DNA of 64,000 bases, taken from NCBI RefSeq assembly GCF_003589595.1, contig NW_020653945.1:11449697-11513696 (forward strand). The letters are read 5' to 3'. This document shows, piece by piece, positions 21,546 through 31,812 of this stretch. Position 1 is the stretch's first letter; each line of letters opens with the position of its first letter. Position numbers and translations under genes: made by a program. Under the pieces are notes generated by a model. It was not told the DNA's origin, did no database searches, and saw only the letters and a program-made list of their open reading frames with translations. The DNA is from Hyposmocoma kahamanoa. Taxonomy: Eukaryota > Arthropoda > Insecta > Lepidoptera > Cosmopterigidae.

Positions 21546-21635
21546 CGACCGCCGTGGTTGAGTGAGTGGATTGCGCACCGATTTTCGTAGTGTTACCCTC
21601 TCTGAGGACCCGGGCTTTATCCCCGGCCGGGTCCA
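21546..21635 (+). mobile_element. tRNA-like SINE head
   Basis: GCCGTGGTTGAGTGAGTGGA resembles the A-box half and CCCGGGCTTTATCCCCGGCC the B-box half of a tRNA-derived SINE. It is joined directly to an antisense LINE fragment at 21636. Confidence 0.6.
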
Positions 21636-21757
21636 TTGAAGTTTACTATCTAAGGTCACTCCCAAGAAGACTGCTTTATTAACAAGATATAACTTTTCTC
21701 CATTTATTTCTATGCTTGGACTAGTCGATTTTACGTTAGGTATTCGGATTTCCATTT
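21636..21757 (-). mobile_element. jockey LINE fragment (thumb region)
   Basis: The minus-strand frame reads IPNVKSTSPSIEINGEKLYL followed by VNKAVFLGVTLDSKLQW. This matches the post-catalytic segment of the jockey reverse transcriptase at 43548-44945 (VVFLGITLDAKLQW). Same DNA words as 55062-55170. Confidence 0.85.
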
Positions 21758-22879
21758 ACTGAATTCGGATTTACTTTGGGATCAGAGAAACATATATGTG
21801 ACGTAGTGTAATAAACAAGCAGTAAAATATATTTTTAACTATGTTAAAAGGGTAATTTAGTTTAGTGTAACAATGAGTTATAAAAATGTTCTTAAAAAGT
21901 AGTAAAGCGTATTTTGTCCAAATTTATTGTCTAAACAAATACTGGATTAACAGTTGTGTAAAGTTCTAACATAACGGGGTCATTGCAATTTTGCCCAAAT
22001 GTTTCAAATTCAATAAAGTTTGCGGTTATAAAACATGTTTTATATTGTCTGTAGGTACCGGTTCGTAATAAATTTTATCTCATTAGTTTGTCTTTTGTGA
22101 AGATGGAGTAAAATGACAGTTCATTTCCCAAAAGTGTTGCCCGCTTGTAAGCAGATAGTGGTTGCAGTCGATCAATATTTTATCGACTACCCATTGAATA
22201 TTTAACCAATATTCAGTCGATAGGCGATTACGCTTTTGCAATTAATAACCGAACTTGTTTCATTTGTTCGTACAACTCCTGAGTACAGGTTCAATTGAAT
22301 AGTCATTTTTTGTAAGTTCATACGTACAATACATGACATTTAGAACTATTATAAATATTAAAAATACAAAAAGATGACATATTTTAAAGTTTGTAATTTA
22401 AATTCAATATACATATAATAAAATTCGCGTATTCTTATTAAAATGTATATGAATAAAATTTTATTTCAATACAAGTAGGTAAACTGTTGACAATGACATA
22501 AGGAATAAATAATTAGTAATCATGTCAATGTCTTAACACTCAAAATACAGATATTTTAGGCAAAATTTTACCTTATTTCACAATCTATCAATAAAATAAT
22601 TTCAATATCTAATAATATAATTCATAATCTATCAATACAACAAAATAACTATGACTATTTAAAATTTTATGAATACTGGCAACCCTGCAAATGTTATTTT
22701 ACACTATATTCAAAAAAGACAGACTATAGTTATCATAACTTACCCATTGTTTGTTTTACAACTACAAACAATGGGTTAGTATGTGCTTACTTTGCTGCGT
22801 AATAATAATTAAAGTCGTCAAGATACGTAAATTAAATCTAGTATGAAATTGAATTTTTTTTTCATGAAAATCATGTTTA
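21758..22879. other. no gene; one hairpin
   Basis: AT-rich sequence. At 22742-22777 ACCCATTGTTTGT and its inverted copy ACAAACAATGGGT form a hairpin. No coding evidence. Confidence 0.4.
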
Positions 22880-22985
22880 TGCGTACATGGTTTATTTTGA
22901 TGAAAAAAATATTTCAAACCCAAACCAACCAACGTTTCGGCCTCTTTACAGGTCCCATGGTCACGGCTGTATTTCATATATGTAA
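22880..22985 (-). repeat. foldback-related fragment (same core as 10041 element)
   Basis: Minus-strand CCGTGACCATGGGACCTGTA then AAGAGGCCGAAACGTTGG matches the centre of the 10041-10231 element with three differences. The arms are different or decayed. Confidence 0.7.
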
Positions 22986-23134
22986 ATAAAAATTAAGCAT
23001 TTATAAATATTACCTTATCTTGTTATCTCTGGAAAAAATGCCTGAAAATATGAAACGACTCTTGTTTGTGCATTATTTTCCTGTCTATTTGAAAAGAATA
23101 TTAAAAAAATCTGTTCGAATATTAAAAAAGTGAA

Positions 23135-23710
23135 TTTCTTATACGCCCTTAGATTCCCATTTGGGAGTAGACAGAGACTGTCGATCGCCACTTAGCACGA
23201 TCCTGACAAACCTTTTTTGCGTCACTTACATTCATCAATCTTTTCATACAGGCCCTCTTATTGTTCTCACTACGCACTCCAGCCTTCTAAAGAACACTGT
23301 CAATTTGATCTGAAAATGTTCTTCGTGGCCGTCCTGTTCCACGTTACCTCTATATATTTCTTTCGTTAATCTATATTCATTAATCCGCTCTAAATGCCCA
23401 AACCACATCATCATACCCTTTTCTATTTTCGTCACTACATATTCTTTTCAACCACATCGTTCACGGATCACAGTATTCTTCACTCTGTCACATAACTGCG
23501 CATTACATATTTTTCTGAGGATCTCATTTCAACTGCATTTACTCGACTCTCATGCTTCTTCTGCCATACCCAACACTCACTACTATAAATTAGCATTGGA
23601 ACCAACACAGTATTATGTACCGCCATTCGTGCTTTCTGAGATGTACAGTAGCTGCACATTACTCGCTTCATGGCCCCGTTCATCGTGTTCGAAGTAGTTG
23701 GCAATAAATC
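23135..23710 (-). mobile_element. RTE-like LINE, 3' end, decayed
   Basis: Two minus frames read the C-terminal region typical of RTE-type LINE proteins. 23480-23704 gives ARMAVHNTVLVPMLIYSSEC then WVWQKKHESRVNAVEM. 23244-23435 gives TKIEKGMMMWFGHLERINEY then RLTKEIYRGNV. Past them, DNA at 23145-23235 still encodes VSDAKKVCQDRAKWRSTVS in another frame. At least two frameshifts separate the pieces. The reverse transcriptase core upstream is absent (5' truncation near 23710). Clade assignment rests on memory of the family pattern. Confidence 0.8.
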
Positions 23711-23974
23711 AGAAACTGAAAACAGAAAAACAAATAGAATTTCTTATCCGCCCGCCATGTGGAAAATGTTTAACGAAAAACTATTATTGTTATTCAGAGT
23801 GGTAAAAAATATATATAACTCGTCAACAATTACTGTATCGTGCTCAAAATAACCCAAGATCGATTGGCAAAGTTCTATATTATGTAACACTGTTTTATTC
23901 TGTTTCTATTTTATTTGTTCCTATTTAAACAATAATGTATATTTATTGAATGTTTTTGTAGTGCGCAATATATT

Positions 23975-24475
23975 TTTCACCTCACTACCTCGGAAAGGCT
24001 TTCTTTCTCACTAAAAATCTGCGTGTTTTTTTGCGCGCAAAAGCGTTTTTTGCACGCTGGCGTGGAAAAGGATATTTAAATTCGAACTTGACGATGGACT
24101 GTGGTGCACCTAACATTTACTTTCGATGAAAAAAAAAAGATAATGGCACGTCCCATTAAGCGATTTGTCGTACATTACTTATACGTGTAATATAAATCCG
24201 TCGGTATAATCTATTTTTATTATTGCTGACATTAAATTGACAATGATAACTAATTGTGTTTATTAAATTATTTTAATTCGTCGAAGAACCAAAATAATTT
24301 CAATAATCACCTAATCACACAAAATAAAAGTACAAGCAAGAATAAAAACTGATGAGAGAATTCAGAACGCATCCGAAGATAAACTTTTTCTTTTCACAAA
24401 AAAGTTTATAAATAGTTCAACTGTTTTTCTTTCATCTACTATTTCCCTCGCTATAGTGAGGTGAGGAGTTGTGTT
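23975..24475. repeat. possible inverted-end repeat (CACCTCACTA ends)
   Basis: CACCTCACTACCTCGGAAAG at about 23979 and CCCTCGCTATAGTGAGGTGAGG at about 24446 are imperfect inverted copies some 480 bp apart. The intervening TTGCGCGCAAAAGCG is palindromic. Weak evidence for one element. Confidence 0.35.
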
Positions 24476-24632
24476 TTGCTCGGCAGCAAAGTTGTTTTGC
24501 GTCTGGTGCCTTGAAACCCTCGCTACGCTCAGGAATCTATATTTGAATCAATTCAATCTTAGCTTCCTTCGCTTGCTCAGGTTTCAATACAAGCACTCGC
24601 GGCATACAACAACTTTGCAGCCTTGCATAACA
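24471..24632. mobile_element. foldback MITE, ~60-70-bp arms
   Basis: The left arm GTTTTGCTCGGCAGCAAAGT-TGTT and right arm AACAACTTTGCAGCCTTGCA are inverted. Inner arms CTTGAAACCCTCGCTACGCT and GCTTGCTCAGGTTTCAATAC also pair. Non-coding. Confidence 0.75.
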
Positions 24633-24650
24633 AATAACAATTTTTAAGTT

Positions 24651-24752
24651 GCAGTAGAGCTCCTTGTGAAAGAATTTGTCCAGGGAAGTGCCACCATATT
24701 ACCTATTTCTGTCGCCAAGCCGACATTAGTCTGCATTACTGTGTCCCGGTTG
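24651..24752 (+). repeat. repeat A, copy 4 (5' fragment)
   Basis: GCAGTAGAGCTCCTTGTGAA through CTATTTCTGTCGCCAAGCCG to GCATTACTGTGTCCCGGTT, then sequence unrelated to the family. Confidence 0.85.
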
Positions 24753-24825
24753 ACCGTACACTGACCATTCACCATCATTCAGATGGTGTACGATCAAATG
24801 AAAACTGATTTTTATTAGACTGTTA

Positions 24826-25325
24826 GTAGCCCATATTTGTTTGTGTGTATGTTACGCGATTACACATACATTTGTGGACCGATTTTGATAATTCTTTTTC
24901 GTTGGATAAGGAGTACCTCAGTAGTAGTGCCATTCAAATTTTAGAAAATATTCCGCCTCTACGGGTGGCAAATTAGGGGATGAATCCGGTTTATTGGAAT
25001 TCGCCCACTTTCCATCAACCGATTTCAATAAAATTTGGCAAACAGATGTAACAAACACAGTCAAAGCGGATAAGCAGTAATAGTAATAACGCAACACACT
25101 CCCAGCCCCGCACTAAGGAAACCCTGTATCGGGGTTGCCATAAACACATACATAGGCAACCACAAATTACACCCAAACTCACGAGAGAAATAACAGTATG
25201 CCATAGATACAAATATATTCCGGGAATCGAACCCGGGACCTCTGTGCGTACCGGCATGGTAACCGTTTGACCACAGAGGTAGTTAAATTATAATAAGCAA
25301 ACTTTTGACGTCGGTTTTTTTTAGT
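24826..25325 (+). repeat. repeat B, copy 3, split by a SINE
   Basis: The left part (TGTATGTTACGCGATTACAC, GGACCGATTTTGATAATTC, GGGTGGCAAATTAGGGGATG) runs to about 25069. The right terminus TTTGACGTCGGTTTTTTTTA follows at 25304-25322. SINE-1 copy 2 lies between them in the opposite orientation, so the SINE inserted into an existing repeat B. Confidence 0.8.
25070..25283 (-). mobile_element. tRNA-derived SINE-1, copy 2
   Basis: On the minus strand: head CTACCTCTGTGGTCAAACGG (A-box region), GGTCCCGGGTTCGATTCCCG (B box), then GTTATTTCTCTCGTGAGT, GGCAACCCCGATACAGGG and TAGTGCGGGGCTGGGAGTG. This is the best preserved copy of the family. The minus-strand 80-codon frame here is fortuitous. Confidence 0.85.
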
Positions 25326-26830
25326 TTTAAGTAAATTATGTTAATTATTAATCTTATATGTAGTGACGAAAATATAATTTTCTTAATGAAATAGTTAGAT
25401 AATGCACGAAAAATTATCAAGTACAATATTGCAACGTACGATATCGTATACAGTACAGTTTTGAAGATAATTGACACTCTCTAAAAACGCCATAAATATT
25501 TGAGCTCTATTAAATCTTTGTATTCCAAAAGTCCTTTCTTTTCTGTTTTTTTTCGCTTCACTGATTTCCTTGCAAAGCTTTTCCTAAAAGAAATACGAGG
25601 TGTCAAAACCAATTTGTGCGTTATTCTATGCAACCGGTAGCCAAATACTGTATGCCAATATTTTTCCTCTCACAAAAGGAAATCCAACTTCAAAATGAAA
25701 GCTTAATCGGGAAAATTTGTTTAGCAGCACCACAATTTTTTTTATTTAATGTTGTTACCAAAATAACAAAATAAACCACAAGATTTATTTGCTTAAGTAG
25801 GTACGCGCTTGTTCCTCGGGGTGTATGCTAATACAGTATTATTATAATTAGGGTTTGCTCCTGAGAATTCCCGGAAAAGAAAATTTTGTGAATTTCCGGA
25901 AATTTCTTTAATTATTATTCAGTACCGGCACCGATGCATGGTCCAATTCTCGGGAACTACTTGGGGTGGTGATATATTCAAATAAAGTTTAATTGATAAT
26001 TGTATTAGTATAAAGAATGTACTGTGAAGATGTAAGTAAGGACATTCTTACTCTCCATAATTTTATATAATTAAAAAAAATATTGCCGAAAGTTACGAAG
26101 GACTTATATTTGCTTCATCTTTAGCAAAAATTATAAAGATTCATCTTTAGCATCTTTCAGCTTACACGCATCCACTGCTGGACATGAAAGATTGCAATTA
26201 TTCAATTACAAAGTAACGCTAAAAGAATTTATTACATTATATATTATATTTATTTAATAATATATTTTGATAATTTTTTGCTTACACTGATTACTTTAGC
26301 TTGGAGCTTAAATTTTTACAAGTACCTGGAATTGCATATCCCTACACAGCACAGACTACTAAATTGTCTAATTAAAATGCATAAGAAGACGGAATTTGTG
26401 GAAATGCCAATATAAAAACTATTTCAAGAACTGACACCAGATTCTCCATAAGTTCTGAAAAAACATAATATTAACAAAATAAACAGTGAATGTATACGAA
26501 AAAACTATTTTTTTAAATTATATTACAAGTATATATATTACAAGGCTAATTACAAGGCGGAGCTCGTACCAAACTTTGATAACCCATTTAATGTTGAAAT
26601 GGTTATAGTAACGCACATTGTAGTGTTATTAAAGGCAAAACTAAACACTCCATTTCAAATTACGTCGTAATAAACGAATGTTTAATAAAACTGTACGAAT
26701 TGTAATAACACTACAGTAATTATACATTTTATTGTGATTAATGAAATGATATATTTAACACGAGGTATCCGGACACACTTACTGTACCGGTCAACATAAA
26801 AACAGAAGTGTATCATCTTAACTGTCTATC
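25326..26830. other. no gene; possible small MITE at 26619-26715
   Basis: AT-rich. TGTAGTGTTATT (26619) and AATAACACTACA (26704) are a 12-bp inverted pair about 97 bp apart, possibly a small MITE. 25855-25975 has TTCCCGGAAA/CAATTCTCGGG words with partial symmetry. Confidence 0.4.
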
Positions 26831-26832
26831 TA

Positions 26833-28138
26833 CGTGAGGCGTACTATAAGTTTCCAGAATGAATAAGGAAAAAATACTTTATATGGTCAAAATGAATTTA
26901 TTAATTTATTTGTATTATTACTTTATTCTTCCTTAGCGTTAATGCACTTTTTCATACGAGTGAACCAATTTTGAAAACATTTTATGCTACTCCTCAGTGA
27001 CAATCTCTGAAACATTTTTCATACTCTTCAACAGCCACTTCAGGTGATGAAAATCGTTAACCAGTTGGGTCTTAATTTTTGGAAATAAATAAAAGTCACA
27101 AGGTGCCAGGTCGGGACTATACGCGGGTTAGCTCATAAGGTCAACGTTGTTCACCTTCAAAAATTCATTTGTCTCTCTGGCCGTGTGAGAACTAGCATAA
27201 TTGTGGTGCAAGATGATACGGCGTTTACGGTTATTTTTACGGAGTTTGTCAATAACTTCCGGCAAACAAATGGTCGTGTACCAATCACTATTCACGGTAC
27301 AACGATTCTCCAAAGCAACAGTAGCCACGTGTCCAGTTTTATTAAAAAAACAAGCAATCATCCGCTTAGAGACACTTTGCACGCGGGCCACTTTGGTTGG
27401 TTTCGGCTCATCTCGAAAGACCCATACCCATACCCATATATTGCTCTTTTGTTTTGGGATCGTAACTATAAATTCATGTTTCGTCACTTGTTTGTTACGA
27501 TGTCCCACACCAAATTTTACGCCCCTTCGTTGAATCTGGTAAACATGGCATTGTACCAAGTGACGCGATCAGTTTTTTGAGCCTCAATCAAATTGTGTGG
27601 GCTCCACCGAGAGCAAAACTTTTTCACATCCAAATGTTTGTGTAGTATTGATTGTATTTGACTCGTGCCCATGCCTAAAGTTGCCCGAATCTCATGGAAT
27701 GTCACATGCCTGTCTGTTTTGATCATACGGCGCACAGCATCGATGTTTTTGTTGTTCACAGCAGTGGACGGGCGACCATCACGAAATTCGTCACTGAGAT
27801 TCTCGTGACCGCGTTTGAATTCTGCAAACCAGCTATAAATAGTCGTAATTGCATGGTGCTTCATCGCCAAAAACAGTTTGAAGCCGAGCGAAGCTCCGCT
27901 GAGCTGTTAAGTTACATTTAAAGTCGTAGAAAATCATACTACGAAAATTTTCACTAGTTAAATCTATGGTGATGTAGACAACCAATTTCTAAAATGACGT
28001 CACAATGTAAAAACAAGTGTCAGTCAGATGAAACAAACTGTATTCCATTCCAAGAGTTCCATTTTCGAATGTCATAATTACTTTTTAAATATTGTTTTTG
28101 TAAGTGGCCAGTTTCGGAAACTTATAGTGCGCCCTATG
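26833..28138 (-). mobile_element. mariner copy 4, near full length (~1306 bp)
   Basis: Both TIRs are present (GTGAGGCGTACTATAAGTTT at the low end; AAACTTATAGTGCGCCCTAT at the high end) with TA on each side. The length is normal for mariner. The transposase is broken: the inferred start codon is ATA (27965-27967) instead of ATG, there is a frameshift near the AIKHHA segment, and an insertion with a stop destroys the first catalytic site. The second aspartate (ILHHNYA) is changed to Asn. TIR and body similarity groups it with the other four copies. Confidence 0.95.
27128..27870 (-). pseudogene. mariner transposase pseudogene (copy 4)
   Basis: Piece 1 (27517-27870) covers IYSWFAEFKRGHENLSDEFR, the DNA-binding and linker part, and continues to RWSPHNL, where the usual I/V of the mariner motif is S. 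Piece 2 (27128-27559) reads through a frame-shifted first catalytic region into VARVQSVSKRMIACFFNKTG and IILHHNYASSHTARETNEF, with Asn at the second catalytic position. A TACCCATACCCATA slippage repeat adds residues in the middle. Non-functional. Confidence 0.9.
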
Positions 28139-30107
28139 TATATGTGTCAAAATATATAATGTTGCCAATTGAGACAAAAAATACGCCAAATACAATGTTC
28201 CGAAAAAGATTACCCAAATGATTGTCTAACTGTTCGTATTTAATTCAAGAATATTTTGACTACAGAAAATAATTAGGTATTTGTTTAAACTAAGTATTTA
28301 TTAGCTAAGTGTGAGAACCTGTTAATAGAAATATATGTTAATCCAACTATGTGTACCACACTTACTGCGAATAAATTTTTATTATTATTATTATGATATT
28401 GGCAGTAATGTTCATGAAATATGTTCATAAACGGTAAGTAACGTTTGAATAACATGCCTTGAACCAAAGCATAGTACTCGTATAATTCGAGGAAGTAGGG
28501 TATTCCCGCCTGTTCGGCGCGTAGATCTGCCTTCCACTAACTAAAACGGCTAAGTGCCAAATGGTCAAATATCCGTTTTAAATAGCAAAATATAGAGCAG
28601 AATTCTCTTTTAAAAACAGTTAATATTATTTAACGTGTTCGACTTATTGGAACTTATCATAAAGACGCATAGCTCAAATATCATTAAACAATTTCAATAT
28701 TCCAAAACTGCGTCGAGATTTATTGAGATATCCTTGAGATATCTCAAAAAAATTTTGACACTTAGCTGCATTTTAGTTAGAGGACGGCAGAAATGTACTT
28801 TTATATTTAATACTATTAAGTAATCTGTGTCCTAGGGTTGTTACATTATTATTTTAGTTGTACTCCGTATGCATAATTTGTAAAACATAACTTAGGTAGA
28901 TAGATAGAACGATAAATAAACATTTTATATACTAATAGGACACAAATCCATATTGAATACAAGAGGAACAATTAAAATATTTGTTGTCATAGCACTGAAA
29001 GGGCGCTGACTCAGCACAATTATGCATAAGTACTCTTAGGCGCTGGTTTTCAGGCAGAAACAACGAAATTATTTATTATTTTTAAGCAAAAATGTAACAA
29101 ATTATTAGGAGTGAAATTAGTGGCACGTGTGATAATCGTACTCATGATCGTAAACATTTAAAGAAACTGTGTTAAATAAAAATATTCGTATATTTTTTAT
29201 TCCATAAAATGTGCGTGCTTTGTGCGCTTTATAAAGGGCGTATGAATTAATGAATGATGAATGATATTTATTTGCATAAAATATGGTTTACAAAAGGTGG
29301 ACAGTCCTCATATTTTCCCGATATTAGCATGTAAATCTATATCTATATCTATGGATATTTATATTTTGGCAGCTAAACAATTCTAAAGCAATTCGTATTA
29401 AAGTTTGAGGATGGAAAAAAAAAGAATTAAGTATGGAAATAAACGTCATTGTCATTGAGATAAATGTCATGACATCATGAGGATTACAAAAATATAACAA
29501 AAAATATATTTTTTGTTAAATAAATTATTGAGCTTTGTACGTACATACGTAAAAAAATCCTTAATGGAATAAAAAAAATTATTTCTTAATCATGACATAA
29601 GCTTACGCTAAAATTAGAAGATTGAATTGAATAAATAAATAAATTGAAATGAATTATTTATATCTGAGGGTGACGTATATATGTATATATATCCTCTCAC
29701 ACATGGTCCTGCATTGTTTCTGGAAGTAAATTAGACATTTCAATAAACAAAGCAGCGACAAGATTTGAATTTACACGACTCTCGGGTCCTAAACGACACA
29801 TTGTCCGCACGCATTTTTTTTTGTGGTACAAATAATTTATTTACGTCCTTTGAATTTCCTCAAAAAAGAAGCCCATATCGAAGTATGGAACCACGAAAGC
29901 GCGTAGTATCGTTCGTAATTATTAAGTTGCAGACATAATTTATTATTACTTACTTATGTAGGGGTGATTACGTCAAACCAGGAGCTTTGCATATTTGCCT
30001 TTGAGGTGCTACATAACATACATATATACTAAGTATGCATATATAAATGCACTTTCTATACAATGTTGCTATAATTTGGTAAATACATTATTTAGATATT
30101 TTAGACA
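28139..30107. other. no gene recognised
   Basis: AT-rich. Simple tracts include TTATTATTATTATTA near 28377 and ATCTATATCTATATCT near 29337. Short open frames (60-69 codons) carry no motif. Confidence 0.4.
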
Positions 30108-30260
30108 ATTGGAAATGAATCTGTCTTTTGGATCTAAATTGTGTATATTTGATTATTCAAACAAACAATCAAAAAAAAAGAATCCCATTGTTACGGTTGA
30201 CTGACCGTGGAAAAATAAATAGTTTTATTTCCAATGTGTAACAATCGTGATAACCTTGGA
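30108..30260 (+). repeat. foldback element related to 10041, degenerate
   Basis: ATTGGAAATGAATCTGTCTT...TATATTTGATTATTCAAACA pairs imperfectly with the distal TAGTTTTATTTCCAATGTGT. The tail GTGTAACAATCGTGATAACC matches the single-copy tail of the 10041 element. The central core is altered. Confidence 0.7.
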
Positions 30261-30340
30261 TCTTGATTTAGTTTAGACGATTTTCGGTTGTGCCTTAAGA
30301 TATACCTACTGGTTTTTGTCGATGTCGTCGCGATGTCTTG

Positions 30341-30606
30341 TTTTTTTATATAGTATCAAGTGACGGGACGAACAAGTCGTGCGTCTGATGGTAAGCTGCT
30401 CGATTGACCATAACGGTTGCAGTGCCGCTCAGAGCTTTAAATTGTAAACATCTGAGGGGCACTGCCACTGCGCCCGTCACCCTGAGACATAAGTTAACAA
30501 GTCCTATGTGTCTGTAATTTCACCAGCACCCTTACGCTTCAAAACCGGAACACAGTAATGCTGACATGGCAGAATTAGGTAAGGTGGCAGTACTTCCCTG
30601 GACAGT
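30341..30606 (-). repeat. repeat A, copy 5
   Basis: Reverse copy: GTATCAAGTGACGGGACGAA, TGATGGTAAGCTGC, GCGCCCGTCACCCTGAGACA, AATGCTGACATGGCAGAATT, GTACTTCCCTGGACA. The CAAGCAGTAATG segment is deleted. Confidence 0.9.
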
Positions 30607-31054
30607 CATGGAGCAAAGAAGAGGTCTACGATGGAACAAGCTCGCCTAGAAGATGCCTATTCACAAGATATTCGCGTTGTATGTGATCATAGTAAACATA
30701 GTCGCAGTCCAGAAATTCCATTCTCGGGCTGTGCGCGTATTTAAACTTATTAAAGATAATAGAGAACCCAACTTACAAGCACTTACATATTTTATTAAAA
30801 AGAAGACATCGACAAGAGTCCGGTTCTTAAATAAAAAGTGTTGTTATTGTAACGACAATGTTTATTTCATTTGAAAAATGAAAAGAAGTTGATTGTTTCT
30901 GATAAACATAGTAACTGTGCTTCGCTTGAAAGTCTTAAAATCAACGAAATCCAATGCTACAGTTCTTTTCCTGGTTTATCTGTTGAATCAAAAGTGAAAT
31001 GAATTTAAATGAGCTTAGCAAGTCTGAATCAGCGAGCAAAGGAATTCGCAATCA
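30607..31054. other. no gene recognised
   Basis: 30653-30874 is a 73-codon frame (ALYVIIVNIVAVQKFHSRAV) without a recognisable family. It resembles the C-terminal tail of some LINE proteins only loosely and is not called. Confidence 0.35.
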
Positions 31055-31330
31055 CTAACCAACCACCCAGCTACACCTCACAAATAAGGTCGAGAACAAT
31101 ACTGCAAACAAATTTAATGCACCGAGCGGGTCTGAATACCCTGCATACAAATGCCTATCTTGAAAATATTCGGAATCGTTTACAAGTACTTTCTTGGCAT
31201 GCTCTGGTGTTTGCACACAGACAGCGGACAGCGACGCCAAAAATTTTCCAAATGCCTTTTTCTCTTTCTCATTATGTAACTCAAATTTCCGAGGTATATC
31301 ACGAGTTTTGATGATTCCAACGACACTATA
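31055..31330 (-). pseudogene. cytochrome P450-like coding fragment (clan 3, CYP6-like)
   Basis: The minus frame is open from about 31330 to 31055 and contains TPEHAKKVLVN directly followed by DSEYFQDRHLYAGYSDPLG and ALNLF. In insect clan-3 P450s this segment (the 'K-x-LV-x-D-x-x-x-F-x-DR' stretch before the B-C region) lies in the N-terminal third of a roughly 500-residue haem mono-oxygenase. An upstream VVGIIKTRDIP is also P450-like. The two parts are joined by residues (KFELHNEKEKKAFGKFLASL) I cannot place. After LNLFAV the expected Trp/Arg-rich helix-C sequence is absent and a stop follows. No haem-binding Cys motif or other P450 exon is visible nearby. It could be a lone exon (AG before AGCATGCC, GTATTG after TTTGCA) or, more likely, a pseudogene piece. 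Confidence 0.6.
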
Positions 31331-31457
31331 AACGTGAGTGTGTCACTAAACGCATGTCATCAACGAGTTGACATTCATTGTGACGTTACGACTACCAAAA
31401 CTGTTGTGTGTTTTCCAATTCACGTTTTCCCATCAAAAGTACCCACGTAAAAATACT

Positions 31458-31612
31458 TTTTTTACGCACACACTCTTAGCCCCGCACTAGGGAAACCTTG
31501 TATAACGGGTGCCATGGACACACACATAAAAAATACAAATTACACTCAAATCGAACCCGCGACATCTGCGTAGCAGTCCAGCATGGTAACTGTTCGGCCA
31601 TGGAGGCAGTTA
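31458..31612 (-). mobile_element. tRNA-derived SINE-1, copy 3
   Basis: Minus strand: TGCCTCCATGGCCGAACAGT head, GATGTCGCGGGTTCGATTTG B box, then CCGTTATACAAGGTTTCCCT and AGTGCGGGGCTAAGAGTGTG. About 50 bp of the body (the CTCACGAGAG part) is deleted. Confidence 0.85.
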
Positions 31613-31637
31613 AATACTGCTAAGTTCTCGCGATCTA

Positions 31638-31812
31638 GCTAGTCAAGATGCGGAACTAGTAAGTCGTATGCCTGGTGGAAAGCTACAGGCCTGTCCATAA
31701 CAGTTACAGTGCTCAGAGCTTCAAATCGCAGAGATCTGAGGGACACTGGCACTGCGCCTGTCACCCTGAGACATAAGTTGGAAAGTCCCCCGTGCCTATA
31801 ATTTCTCCAGCA
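31638..31812 (-). repeat. repeat A, copy 6 (partial)
   Basis: Covers AACTAGTAAGTCGTATGCCT to GACATAAGTTGGAAAGTCCC and TTTCTCCAGCATCCTCACC. The 5' half (CAGTAATG, GTACTTCCC) is missing. Confidence 0.85.

Noticed and set aside
25015..25257. 80-codon minus ORF
   Set aside because: Covers SINE-1 copy 2 and part of repeat B; no protein family.
30653..30874. 73-codon ORF as LINE C-terminus
   Set aside because: Only loose resemblance; no flanking LINE sequence or tail.
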